A stretch of DNA of 64,000 nucleotides from Talaromyces rugulosus (GCF_013368755.1 NC_049564.1:2984001-3048000), one strand, 5' to 3'. Positions 35,371-46,587 are shown, counted from the first letter of the stretch. Made by a program: numbers and translations. Notes: generated from the sequence alone by a model not told the origin.

Positions 35371-38300
35371 TCAACCACGAAACTTCTCCAAAACCGGCTG
35401 AGCCTCTCCTCGAGTCTGATAGCCCACCCACTCGCGGTGCAGCGTAAAGTCATGTCTGGTCTCCTGCATGTGCTCGTCCAGCATGTCGCGCATCTCAAAA
35501 TGGACAGCAAACTCGCGGTAGCCTAGCACGAAATGCGATTCCGGTACGTCCTTCACCTTCTTGTTCGGCTGATTGTTGACGTACTCGCGCAGAGCCAGGA
35601 TCCGACGATGTTCGCGTTCTTCAAGCACGTTTCGCACCAGCTTTGCCGTGAGCATGTTCTCCGACCGCAGCAGACCCACAATCTCGCGCAGCTGCGTAAA
35701 GGGTAGCGCTAACAAAATCCCTGAGATTAGTGTGTGTGCCACGGTAGGCTGCTCGTGTCTGCCTGCCTCTAGCCCGACCAATTCAACTGCTGCTGGCGCT
35801 GGAGTACCGCTTTTCTTTGGCCCGTCGAGGAGTTTGCCGGGAATACGGTCCTGCAATTTAGTCGCGTATGCAGTCTGGTCGAAAGTAAAGTTGGTTGGCA
35901 TGTTTCCCACCAACCACTTGGCCGCCAACGTAGCGATTGTAGGCGCAAAGTTATCAACAACTTCTTCATTCAGGGGCTCTACCAAACTCGGCAGTTCACC
36001 CAGCTTCTTACGGCCTTTGCCCTTGTTGCCCTTGCCTCCCTTTTTGGCCTGGGGCTCTTCGTCTATCTCGGCATACATGATCAAAAAGTCTTGTGGCCAG
36101 ACGCCGAAATGGAAAAACGTCTCGAGGCTGCACCAGTGAATGTAGTCTTGCATAATGCGGAAACCGGCAAGGGCAATGCGTTCAACACTCATAAATGCCC
36201 CCACCGCCATGTACCCTATCAAAAACTCGACTTCGAGCGCTGTGACATGCGCAGGAACTTGAACATTCAGCGCTCCGCCACAGGAGAATGCAAGACGCGT
36301 ATGTTTGGGAATGTCCTCGAACTCCAAAAGTGGCAGCCCGTAGAGATTCTGCAGCGCACAGTCAAAAGAACGCATCATGCTGAACCGTTTGCCAGCAATG
36401 AGCTCTATCCTAAGCTTCCCGTCCATTGCCTCGCGCCGGTTCAGAATCGATTTGAGTACGGGACTTTGGGCGATGATCACTCGATGGGCGGTGAAATCTC
36501 TGGTGAGCCACTTGTTTTGGGAAGAGCTGAGCCCGATTTCCACGTCGCCGTATGCCCGGCTTGTAAACACGTTGACCAGGTGATTTGCCAAGGGCAGCGC
36601 TTCGGCCATGTCGACCGTTGCGAACTGGACGATCAAACTTTCTTGGTGTTGGATCACTTGGTATGGAACGTGTTCGCCGGGGGAGGCAGCTCTAGGTGAT
36701 TCTTGTAGAGTCTCGGTTTCGGAATCGTGGCCTGCAGCCAGCTCTGCAGTGGCACTTGTAGTCGCAGGCTCTTCAGGAATCGCCTCGGGACTAACATTCG
36801 AGATTCCGGCAGCAACCACAGTGCTAATATCTGACTCGACGGGAATGTCCTTTGGGACAACGCCGATTTTATGAGTGATATCCTCAACAGGAGCATCCGA
36901 GTCGGAGTTGACAGCAGGCTTTTCGATCTTTTTAGTCGACTCTTCAGCAGTAGAGCCCAGCTTAGGTTTAGCATCCAGCTGTCCACCAACAACATCCAAC
37001 TTTACAATGGTGTCCAACTTGGTATGAACATTTGCAGAAGTAGCATCCAACTCAGGTTTAGTATCCACCTGTTCAGCAACGGTATCAACAACACCCTGTC
37101 CAACGGCCTTTTCCTCAACACTAGCATCTCCATCCTGGACCACAGGAGCAGCGTTTTCAAAACCGGCAGCATCCTCCATAACAGCCGCAGTAACATTTCG
37201 AGGAGGAGAAATAGCAGGATCCGGCGGCGAATAACGACACGGCACAGGCTCATGCTCAGCAGACACCTGACGATACCGGCTCCAGGGAGCATTGTGATGG
37301 TATGGCTTAGGAGGGGTGTATCCCGAGTACCCCGACTGACCATGGTTTGCATAGTACTGTCCCTCATCGCGGCGGTATTCACCCATACCCTGGTGATGGT
37401 GGCTATGGTTATGATTGTGGTTGTGGTTATGGTGATGGTGGTATTTCGAGTTCTGATACCCGGAATATCCACCACGGTACGGGCTGGGACGCTGCTGATC
37501 AAATCGCTGGTTCTGCTCAAACCGTGCCTGCTCTAAACGCTGCTGCGGGTCAAATCTCATGTGTTCGAAACGCGGTTGATACGGAGGCGGTGGCGGTGGC
37601 GGCGGAAACCCCTGTTGTTGAGGCAGCACAGGGTATGCATGTGGGTGCTGGACAAAAGCGGCAGGGTACTCCTGACGGGGCAGCGGCTCGTTGTAGTAGT
37701 ATCCCTCCTGGGCACCCATGTACATGGGCATGTCCTGGTGGCCTGCATACTGAGGGTTTGTGCCGTGGCCAGGCGAGACGTATGGTTTGTTGTTGTGGTG
37801 AGAAGTTTCTTTGGATCCTGTTGCTGGTTAGCTTGTTATTCTATGTTGTGTTCAAACTGAGGGAAAAGACTGAAGACTGACCTGGTTCAGGCTTGACCGC
37901 TGCTTGAGACTCCCCCGCATAAGGATTCTCAACACGAAAATTGTCGCTAGCGGTGTCCTTTCGGGCGTTCTTTGACCACGACGCCCCGTCGACAATGAGC
38001 AAGCCAGGCGTCTGCTGCATGTTGGCAGCAGCAGCAGAACCCTGATAATCAGAGTGGAAAGGCTCGTGCTGTTGTTTTTTGACACTCTTGCGCTTGTTGT
38101 TTCTCGCTTTGCCAGAGGGATGAATCTTGGTAGGTGTCGCTTTTGCAGTAGTAGTAGTAGCAGCAGGAGGCGTCTCTGGCGGTGTTGCCTTGAGCGTCGT
38201 CGTCGCCTTGGACTTTCTGGTGGGCGTCTGAGGCAGGCTGTTGACAAAAGGCAGATTTTCACCGGCTTCGCCCTCGCTTCCGTCACCCAACGACTTGGAA

Positions 38301-38386
38301 GGCGGAGCTGAGGCTGGGCGTTGTGGGTAGACCTGATTCTCGTTTTGTGTGAACAACTGGGAGATAGGAATGGGGCGGTAATACAT
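35371..38386 (-). CDS. large disordered protein with BTB/POZ-like domain
   Basis: I do not recognise the gene. Exons 38386-37882 and 37817-35371 give 983 aa. The N-terminal half is low complexity: a serine/threonine/proline and lysine-rich region (KSKATTTLKATPPETPP), a polyproline run, a His/Asn-rich stretch near residues 295-312, then an acidic segment. Residues about 585-680 look like a BTB/POZ fold: GDVEIGLSSSQNKWLTRDF, then FTAHRVIIAQSPVLKSIL, which matches the BTB 'HK.VL...S..F' block in shape. Conserved hydrophobic helices follow (ALAGFRIMQDYIHW) and a C-terminal basic helical tail. BTB proteins often bridge Cullin-3 ligases or transcription complexes. Start uncertain: a frame-compatible upstream exon is possible (see the finding at 38357). 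Confidence 0.75.
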
Positions 38387-38413
38387 GGCCAAGCAGAAGG
38401 AGATGCAGAAGAG

Positions 38414-38494
38414 GAAGAAGAAGAAGAAGAAGAAGAAGAAGAAGAAGAAGAAGAAGAAGAAGAAGAAGAAGAAGAAGAAGAAGAAGAAGAAGAA
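38414..38494. repeat. (GAA)27 trinucleotide microsatellite
   Basis: Twenty-seven uninterrupted GAA units on the plus strand, so (TTC)27 in the sense of the neighbouring gene. It ends 28 bp upstream of that gene's nearest ATG. It lies in the 5' leader, or else in an intron as an unusually long polypyrimidine tract. Confidence 0.95.
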
Positions 38495-39568
38495 AAAGCA
38501 GAATGAAGAGAGGTAGATTTTTAAATCCAGTCCAAATGCAAATGCAAATGCAGATGCAGATGGAGATAGGAGATAGGGGATGATGGATGTGATCTCAGGT
38601 ATGGTGCAAACAGAGATGGAGATGAGGAGAAAGAGAGAGAGAAAAAAAAAGGGAAAAAAAGACTCACCCGCTGCAGAAGGTAACGTTTCATTGTGCCTGC
38701 ACTGGTCCCCATGGTGGCAATCGTCGTGGCGATCGTGCTTGCTGTTGTTGTTGTGATCCAATGTGACGACAAACAAGCATGGATTGTGCGGTGGTGGGGA
38801 GGGGAAAAGCTTGACGAGGTGAAGATTACAGAGAAAAAAGAAGATGCAAATGCACAGGGAGTGGAGAGGAGAGTGACGGATGAAAGAAAAAACAAACAAA
38901 AGCAAACATGTGCATAACCAGGGAAGAGTTGGTCAGATTAGGGCTCAGGTGAAGAAAAGTTATTTGATATTTGCTATTTGTGAATGTGATATTAGATATA
39001 CCTTTTAGCTATTGACACACTTCTCAGACTGCAATATCAACTGATAAACCCCAATCAAATAGACACGCCAAAGAAACATATCAACCTTCCTATATCTGAT
39101 AATACCCAGACATGCAGTCTTGTTGCTATCCAAGCACCAGAACCACATCAACAAATACACAATATTCTTTGTCTGCAGCGACCCACTCCCACAGTCCACT
39201 TCTAGCAAACAACCAGACATGTCTGGCCGATGTCGGGCGCAGAGCAAACAGACTGGCAACAGATGAGCGTTTTTTGACTTAGATAAGCATGAGGCTCAAC
39301 CAGGCTACAACACACTGAAGAAGTTACGAGATATAGTTACAACTGCAAAGACCAAGGTATTAAAAAAATGAATTTGAATATTGAATATTTGTATTATGCT
39401 AAATCACGCCTGGATATCAAATACAAATACCCTATTACCACAAACATTAAAATGGTATCTCACATACATATATCACACACCCTATACCCATTCCAATGTT
39501 GCAATGACCCTAAATAGGAAGCAACCAAGAAACAACGAAAGTAAAAAGAAAGAAAAAAAACGAATGTT
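38495..39568. other. intergenic, 5' leader of the BTB-like gene and 3' flank of the next
   Basis: Simple-sequence rich: repeated atgcaaatgcaa near 38530, GA and A runs near 38630-38660, and (TTGTTG)n near 38750. On the minus strand a small ATG-led stretch (MGTSAGTMKRYLLQR, 38712-38668) ends in a good donor, GTGAGT, so a 5' exon or leader intron is likely. The 39000-39560 part is AT-rich with no gene seen. Confidence 0.45.
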
Positions 39569-42500
39569 TTAGATCATCCCCCCTTCTACTGATGTAGTAG
39601 GTGGTGGAGGATAGTTGGCAGGAGCAGTAATGGTTCCTGGCCGAGATCGTCCATGCAGACTGGTCCCTTCACTGGACATTTTGCGAAGTCGTTGGTGTGC
39701 AAGTTGGCGCTTCTCGTCATCAAACGACGTCATCGGTCGGCGTTCGTCTTGACTGGATCGCGCAGATGCTGTTTGAGGCCGATGCATGGAGCCTGTGCCT
39801 GTGCCAGTCCGTTTGCGGCGAGGGTTCATGGGTGGCACAGCAGGGGGTATCTCCACGCCGTTTGGGAGACTAGCCGCAGCATGCAGGTCGACAATCGGCA
39901 CGTTGGATGTGGTTGATACAAACGTCGGTTCGGAGATTTGCCATTTGTCTACCTGTCTCTTTGGCAGGTTGTTGCTGGTTGGGCTTCGCTGCGAGATGCT
40001 GTTATACGTTGGGCTTGATTGCGACACGTATGACATGCCCGATTCTGGGCCTTCTAGAGGCGGCGTGGCGTTGGCAGAGTAAGCTGCCATGGGCGACGGA
40101 CGATGGTGAGAATCAGTGAGGTCGACCTGGCCAGGGGCAGGAGCTCTGCTGCTGCTTCTAGACACCCCACCAAACGTGGCAGAGCCTGATCGTTCACGGG
40201 CATATCCGTCATCGATATCAACGGATGGACGGGCCGACGAAGGGACAATAGGCGAGCCTCGACTAGGAGGGTGACTAACGGGGTCTTCAGCAACCATTCC
40301 AAGGTCGTCTCGCGGCCGTGCGCGGCTTTTGGACCGGCCCGATGTTGACGTGGATCGATCTCTTGATTGTCTGGCGGGAGAGGCTGTTCGGCTTGGAATT
40401 GGCTCGGGGTCTTCCTGGCTGCCATAGCTGGTGGTGCGAGAGGGTGCGCCCCGGAAGGGTCGCTGGCGTCCAGAGCCAACTTGAGGGGAGCTGGAGTTGG
40501 AGTGCTTACCCAGCCCGTGGGACATTTCATCCTCCCTCCAAGAGTCAAGCGATGGAGTGGATGAATTCATCGATGCACTGCCCATTCCAAGCTTTTTCAA
40601 AGCCCTTGTCGCAGGGATGCTTCGGTCTGGCGGACTGTTCTTGCCTGCGCGGCTCTTCAGTGCTGAAAATGTGTTGCTCGTTCTGCCTGACCCAACATCG
40701 GGTGTCTGTCGTCCAGAGGCTGGGCTGTTTGACCGGCTGCCGATACGATGCAAATTCTCCTGCACGCGTCTTCGCCGTTCTGCTAGCTCGTTGGCAAAAT
40801 CTTCGCGCTCCTTTTGTGTTTCGGTACTGCTGCCTCGGCGGTGCCCAAAGTTGAGGTCCGGTTGGCTTGAAGGCGGCATTTCAGTCAGGCGGTCCGACTC
40901 AGAACTCTCTCGAGCTTGATTAGTCTGCTCGCGTAAAGCAGCAGCCTGATCGCGAAGTTGCTTGGCCCTCAAGGCTACACTTGAGAACCCAGACACCGGC
41001 GGCTCTGGAGGCGGATACGACGGAGGCTTAATTTCAGTCTTTGGAGAAACCAATTCGTCAGACTCGGCCTGGGACTCTTTGACCAAATCTGTATCAAGCC
41101 TGAAAGGAATAACATCTTGGTGAACAGACGCTCTAGGTGAGGGAGGATTGGGATAGATGGAAGATTGTGCGCTGTCATGTCTCAAATGAGTGCGGATCAT
41201 GCTGGACAGTCCGAGGCCGGCAGGGCCCAGAGTTGGAGAGTCTTGTGCTCTCTCCGAAGCTTCTTCGAGGATAGGAGATGGGGGACTGGCGGTGTTTTCT
41301 TGGATAGGATTGAGGTCGCGGTCGGGATATTTCACCTCGGGGAAATCAAACGACTCGCGAGGTGGATATGCAACGTCTGAATCTCTCGAAGTAGGGCGAG
41401 AGCGGAAGGCTGGGTGAATGCCATCAAAGGCCTGGGACTTGACAGAAGACACCTTTTTCAGAGACTGTTCATCGCCAGCCTGTCCTTCAGAGTCACTAGC
41501 ATCCAGGTTCAGCATAAAGGTCCCGGTTCGGGGAGGCGAATAGTCTCGAACACTGTGAGCTCTGGAGCCCGGGACGTCGTCGCTGTATCGAGATGACGCA
41601 GACTCGGCTTTGGAGCGGTAGCTGGCGTTTGAAAGGCCTCTTGAGCGAACAGGCTCTGGTCGTGAAACGCTGTTGGAAGGAGATTGACGGGTCATCACTG
41701 GAGGGGTGTTGCGACCCTCATGCATCTGAAGCTGGCGGCGCATGAATTGTTGCTCATCGAAAGGACCAGTAGGCTTATTGAACAGACCCATGGCGGTTGC
41801 TTTGCCCCTATCTTCCGGTTGCAAGTGGGCGTTGAGCGCGGACATCTCCTCATTGTCACTAACAGGCGGACTAAGAGGTGGAACGATGCCGTATCCCGAC
41901 GGAGAGATGCTACTGCTGCCAGACGTTCGGTCCTGCTGTTGAGAATCGGCGGTCTCCAGCTGGGGTGAATTTGCCGATGTCGTTGGGCTATAAGTGCGGC
42001 TTCCAGCAGACGAAGGGTTCGCAGGCGAGAGTCTTTGGTGTCGCTCGCTCAGGTTGCTCGCACTCCTCGAGAAGGTCCGGCTGAGACTTGGGCGTTCGGG
42101 CGTTCCTGCGCCAGAGTTTTGCCGACTAAGAGTCTCAAATCTGTTGAACGGGGAGGGAGGCTGATCCTGGTTCTGTCCATAGAGGCGTCGCGTTTTGCTA
42201 ACGTGGCCCATCAAGGTTGGCGGCACCCAGGTCGACTTTTTGGTAGGAGATGGAGGGGCACCGTTTGTCTGGATGTTCGATAATGGCTGCTCATCGATAG
42301 ACGTAGCGGCGGTCGATGTGCGAGGATTGGAGTGTCCAGAAGTGGTCGATGACGAGGTTGTTCGCTTGGCCAGGAAAGAAGGAACATCTTCGTACTCGGG
42401 AGTGCTCAAGTCGTGCACTTCGTCGACCATCAGGCCCATGCGGGCTTTCTCTTCCCTCTCCCTCAGTCTCATTTTCTGGAAGGCAGACAGGTGGACGTCA

Positions 42501-43102
42501 TCTTCATAAACACTCTTGCCTTTGCTGCCAATATCTTTACCAGAACTACTGATAGGAATCTTGTAGACCTTTTGTCGGCCTCCAAAAAGGTTGTTCCCTT
42601 CGCCTGGCCTCTTTCTATTCATGACGCCGCCATGCGTGGACGAGTCGTCGGTAAAGTCATCTGCAGATGCGTATGAATTTGTTCTTCCCATTTCGTCAAC
42701 AGTCGAGTCTGTTCGGCCAATGTTGAAAGACGAACGGCCGCCGATGGAAGCGACTTCGGCGATATCGGTCAGGGGGCTCGGGTTGTGGCCAAACAGGTTC
42801 AGACGTGACTGGCGCTTGGGGAAGAGGACGCTGTCGTCGTTGGCCTTTCCGAGTTTGCTGGTTGGGTCATCTTGTTCTCGGAGCATGCTAAATCTAGCAG
42901 AGAGATTGGGCATCAGCAAGCTGGTGCGGAAGTTGTCGCTTGACGGCAGCGCATTTTCCAAGTCGAGAGCCGGCTGGACTGGGATGTCTGCTGCTTTGTT
43001 TTTCTTGAATTTGTTAGAGCCCATGAACCCCATGGAGGCGGTCGGGGCAGCTTCGGGCTCGACAGGCTCCTTGACCTTTTTAGTTCTCCGGAACTTATTC
43101 AT
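39569..43102 (-). CDS. large conserved-looking disordered protein, function unknown
   Basis: I do not recognise it. Single exon, 1177 aa, starting MNKFRRTKKVKEPVEPE. It is rich in S, P, R and D, with many SP/TP and RxxS sites, suggesting heavy phosphorylation. A short lysine-rich N-terminus is followed by repeated MGFMGSNKFKKNKA-type basic patches. Two short charged helices with coiled-coil potential stand out: LSAFQKMRLREREEKARMGL near residue 215, and KEREDFANELAERRRRVQEN in the middle to C-terminal part. There is no membrane segment and no cysteine in the whole protein. It could be a cytoskeletal or polarity scaffold, but that is only a guess from composition. A gap of about 3.3 kb lies upstream. 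Confidence 0.8.
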   Translation of the reverse strand: MNKFRRTKKVKEPVEPEAAPTASMGFMGSNKFKKNKAADIPVQPALDLENALPSSDNFRTSLLMPNLSARFSMLREQDDPTSKLGKANDDSVLFPKRQSRLNLFGHNPSPLTDIAEVASIGGRSSFNIGRTDSTVDEMGRTNSYASADDFTDDSSTHGGVMNRKRPGEGNNLFGGRQKVYKIPISSSGKDIGSKGKSVYEDDVHLSAFQKMRLREREEKARMGLMVDEVHDLSTPEYEDVPSFLAKRTTSSSTTSGHSNPRTSTAATSIDEQPLSNIQTNGAPPSPTKKSTWVPPTLMGHVSKTRRLYGQNQDQPPSPFNRFETLSRQNSGAGTPERPSLSRTFSRSASNLSERHQRLSPANPSSAGSRTYSPTTSANSPQLETADSQQQDRTSGSSSISPSGYGIVPPLSPPVSDNEEMSALNAHLQPEDRGKATAMGLFNKPTGPFDEQQFMRRQLQMHEGRNTPPVMTRQSPSNSVSRPEPVRSRGLSNASYRSKAESASSRYSDDVPGSRAHSVRDYSPPRTGTFMLNLDASDSEGQAGDEQSLKKVSSVKSQAFDGIHPAFRSRPTSRDSDVAYPPRESFDFPEVKYPDRDLNPIQENTASPPSPILEEASERAQDSPTLGPAGLGLSSMIRTHLRHDSAQSSIYPNPPSPRASVHQDVIPFRLDTDLVKESQAESDELVSPKTEIKPPSYPPPEPPVSGFSSVALRAKQLRDQAAALREQTNQARESSESDRLTEMPPSSQPDLNFGHRRGSSTETQKEREDFANELAERRRRVQENLHRIGSRSNSPASGRQTPDVGSGRTSNTFSALKSRAGKNSPPDRSIPATRALKKLGMGSASMNSSTPSLDSWREDEMSHGLGKHSNSSSPQVGSGRQRPFRGAPSRTTSYGSQEDPEPIPSRTASPARQSRDRSTSTSGRSKSRARPRDDLGMVAEDPVSHPPSRGSPIVPSSARPSVDIDDGYARERSGSATFGGVSRSSSRAPAPGQVDLTDSHHRPSPMAAYSANATPPLEGPESGMSYVSQSSPTYNSISQRSPTSNNLPKRQVDKWQISEPTFVSTTSNVPIVDLHAAASLPNGVEIPPAVPPMNPRRKRTGTGTGSMHRPQTASARSSQDERRPMTSFDDEKRQLAHQRLRKMSSEGTSLHGRSRPGTITAPANYPPPPTTSVEGGMI

Positions 43103-46100
43103 TGTGTAATTAGACCGAGATGTGGTTGCTGGTTGTGGTGGCTAAAAAAAAGAATCCGACTGAAGCGGACGAACACACTCAATGCGTTCCCGTGCCAAGC
43201 TGTTTGTTATCCAGAACAAGGGGTCTCGCCAAAGGGAAAGTCTGATCGATCAAGACGACTCGGACGACCTCATAATCGACGGATTCAACTGAGTGTACGT
43301 TCTTCAGCTTCGGTTCGACGGGGATATCGACAAGCAGGGCTGGGAGGGTTGAAAAACGTGGATGGTGTGGTGGTGGTGTGGTTGGCGGAAGAATGCTGGC
43401 TGCAATGCAAAGCGTGCGGTGCGTCGGTGGAGCGCGTGTGTTTGCGTGTATTATGTATGCATATGCGTACTCCAGGAAGCGGAAAAATATGTGCGAATCG
43501 ATTGGTGAACAAGTCGAAGAAAAAATCAAGACATGAAACAAACGGATCACGGACAACAAACAGACACTGCCAAAATCAATTGTGCAGGATGGTCGTCGCA
43601 GGTGTTGTCAAAGAGAGTGAGGTGGGAGATCAATTGACAGAAACGAAGGAAGGAGTGAAAGAAAGTGAGAGTGTGAGAGAGATGGGAAGGAGCAGAAGAA
43701 AGAAGGGAGAGACGACGATCGCTGGTGGAGGGTGAATGAATGAATGAATAATAATGGGCGGAGATGGATGTGGATGGGATGGACGGATCAAGGGTTGTCA
43801 ACTTGTCATAGCTTTCTTTTCCCCTGCGAGAGACCCGGCTGCTTGGGCGGCTTCGTAGGCACTAAAACCTTACTAACGGACGGACGGTGACACGGAGAGA
43901 CTTGATTGACTTTTTGGGCGCGTGAGAATAAGAAAAAAAAAATATTGATGGGGGATGGATCACGATGGTGGTGATGCTAGTCAGGTCGAGAACAGGGCGA
44001 TCGACCCAGGGCCTTGTCGGTACGCGCTAGCAGCGGTACCGTACCGTATGGAGCCGTCCAGGGCAGCCGCTGTTACTGGCCAGTTGTTCCCGCCGCCGGG
44101 GGCTGCTGGAGGTAATTTCCTGTCAGTGGGCCATACGAGACCGTCACGGCGGTACCGTGTATTGTTGGTAACTCGGTATTGGCATTAGCGGGCTTATTTA
44201 GGCTTTAGTTTTTTAGGCCTTCCAGCTGGCCCAGGCGGCCCCTTGCTGGCAATGCACACGGAGTTAATGTTGCTCTTATTTTACGATTGGATGCAATTGC
44301 CGGAGAAAAAAAGACTTGGTATACGGATACATCTTGAGTCTTGTTGACTCGCGCAAACCTTCATTGGCTGGACTGTATGTATGGCTTCACGGGATGAATC
44401 GGACGACATCAACTAGAGCACTCTGTAGTCGGTAATAATAATGTGAGCTACGAGGCGGCTATGGGAGAGCCGGCAATAGTCAGGCTTGGCAGCATTCTTC
44501 AGCACCAATAACAATACAGATGGATAGTCGAATAATAATGGTAAAACTAAAACTCTCCGTATGCGGTGCAATGCATTCGTGGTTGTACTCCGTCCGGAGT
44601 ACATGTTGACAAGACCTCCTTACATATCACTTTTCGATGGATCATGCCTGTGGTTTCCTCGGTGATGATCGGAATGCTCCAAGATCTGTTGAGAGCTATG
44701 AGGCTAATGATGACAATGGGTGGTGATAAAGGAGACCGACCAGGCAAGGCGAACAAAGAGGAGAGTCAGAGTCAGCTGACCAGCTGAGCGCACAAGCAAA
44801 CGGTAATCAGACTAGTCCCAGCCAGGCACCCCAGCGAGGTGTGTCGGCCGTGCCCCTGACTAGGCCAGAAACAGACTAGTCTCGCGGGTCCTGGCAGACG
44901 GGCCCCCAATGGTGGCGCGCCGTAATTAATTGGGTGGGGCCAGTGCGATGGCTTTCCGTGGATGGCAAAGCGGGGGGAACCCGCCCGCTATCCGACTGGC
45001 CAGTACCGGCCGCTAGTCCAGGCCTGGTTAGTCTATGACTTTTAATGTCTTCTAGAAACGAATCAGCCGAGGCCGCTTTCCGAGGACTACTCAGCAGTAA
45101 GCGCTTCTTCAGGACTGAAGACCAAGTCTTATATCACCAGAGACGACTATCCGCACGCCCGTTGGGTTATTGTCGGGGCACCCCGTAACCAACGGCTGTG
45201 GCTGAAATTATCAGCCCAGGAGTCCAGGACCCTGCTAGCCGTTTCATGTGCTACTGTGCTACGAATGAAATCTGTCCTATCGACGGGTTACAATCTCGCC
45301 AATATTATTAGCAGTAGTCCTGACTGCCAACAGCACAACCTGCAGGTTTCCTGGTATGCCATGCATCCAATGTTGGACGGTACTCCGTACATGCATGAGA
45401 TATGCATGAGACGTATTCGGGTCTATTTTTGTGATTGGTGTATACATGCATATATCCAGTAGTGACCCTGACCAGTCACCACACCATTCACCCTGTTCTT
45501 TTTCGTGTTTTTGACTTTTTCTCGTTTTATTTCCAAGTGCAATAGCCATTATTATTAACGTTGCATGGCAGATCCATGATGCGGGACCGCCGAGTCTGGC
45601 CCGCCCAACAGTGGATTCATCATTTCAGCACAGGATTCATGTTCGCGATAAAAATTAAAAAAAAATTTTTTTTTTAAAAAAGGAAGAATCCACTGATCAC
45701 CACGGAAATACAAACACTATCGAAATAGTACCCTACTCTGCTGCCCAGAATAATGAATACGATCTGGTATCACATGGTAAAATACGTAACTATCCGCCAG
45801 ACTCCAGAGTACTAAGTATGTAACATTATGTGTAAACCCGTCGGAGATTAGTCGTCAGAATCTGCAGTGGCCCGCCTCGCCTCGTACGGGTATGAGAGGT
45901 CATTGTTATTTGTTACATATTATTGCTAGGGTTCCGTTCTGGAGGAATGAACATGTTCCTACCATAGCCGAATCTGTTTCAAGCTATTACCGGAGTCTCC
46001 GTAAATCCATACTACAATAATAATACATCGTAATGATGATGATAGTAATAATAATAATCGATTCATATTCACCCCGATCACCAACCTAATCGGCGATCGG

Positions 46101-46420
46101 TTCTGAGCAGCTGGAACGCTAGAATGATAGAATCTCGTCGAACAAATCCTCGGTGGTTATTTAGGTGTTACCTCTGCATCCTTCGGCCATGTGGACGGTA
46201 AGCGGCCGGCGGGGGCCAGTAGCCACGCTTTTGACATTCCTTTTTCAATGTACGGAGTAATTCTCTTCCGTATTATTATTACCTTTGTTTATTACCTTTG
46301 TTTCGACTAACTAGATAGAATTTAGTAGCCTCAGTGAGTCAGTCTACTCCGTACGAGGTTTACCGTTTTAGTAGGTGCTCCGTACGGAGTAGTACATACG
46401 TAGTATAGACCGATTCTTTG
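43103..46420. other. long gene-poor intergenic region
   Basis: 3.3 kb without a supported gene. The first 700 bp look like a long 5' leader or promoter with GA-rich stretches and (GAAT)n near 43734. Beyond that, GC-rich and AT-rich patches alternate. There are palindromic TACTCCGT/ACGGAGTA words (44585-44602, 45382, 46253, 46347, 46378-46389), an extended hairpin at 45159-45195, and an A9T10A6 tract near 45659. I saw no transposase, reverse transcriptase or terminal repeats. It may be a mix of regulatory DNA and very old repeat remnants. Confidence 0.5.
45159..45195. repeat. compound inverted repeat (potential stem-loop)
   Basis: Outer arms CCGTTGGGTTA and TAACCAACGG pair with one bulged G. 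Inner arms CGGGG and CCCCG pair around a 2-nt CA gap. The total is 37 nt. No adjacent gene, so the role is unknown. Confidence 0.5.
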
Positions 46421-46587
46421 TCTTCCACGGATCGTCGGCGGCTCATCCCGCTGCGTCCATTGTTCGACCTGCCTTGTGTGAACATGTCGATTGAATGACA
46501 TGCCTCTTCTGTGCATATTATACGGCACATTGAATATGATATATATGTTACAAGTGTATGGCCGGATGCAGACCGGATGATCGTCAA
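46421..46587. repeat. dispersed short repeat, copy A
   Basis: Starts with the block TCTTCCACGGATCGTCGGCG continuing GCTCATCCCGCTGCGTCCA. It ends with GTGTATGGCCGGATGCAGAC followed by CGGATGATCGTC, with an AT-rich centre including ATATATATGTTA. Both end blocks recur in copy C at 49250, and the first in copy B at 47735. There is no obvious terminal inverted repeat, but GATCGTC occurs near both ends. Confidence 0.75.

Noticed and set aside
37841..38905. A 354-codon minus-strand frame with a long poly-Phe run
   Set aside because: The Phe run is just (TTC)27 read in frame; only the part downstream of the ATG at 38386 looks like protein. The upstream part is leader or intron.
43133..43735. A 200-codon open frame on the plus strand upstream of the disordered-protein gene
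   Set aside because: It begins at TTG, has scattered basic and cysteine residues without any family pattern, and lies in the probable 5' leader of the minus-strand gene.
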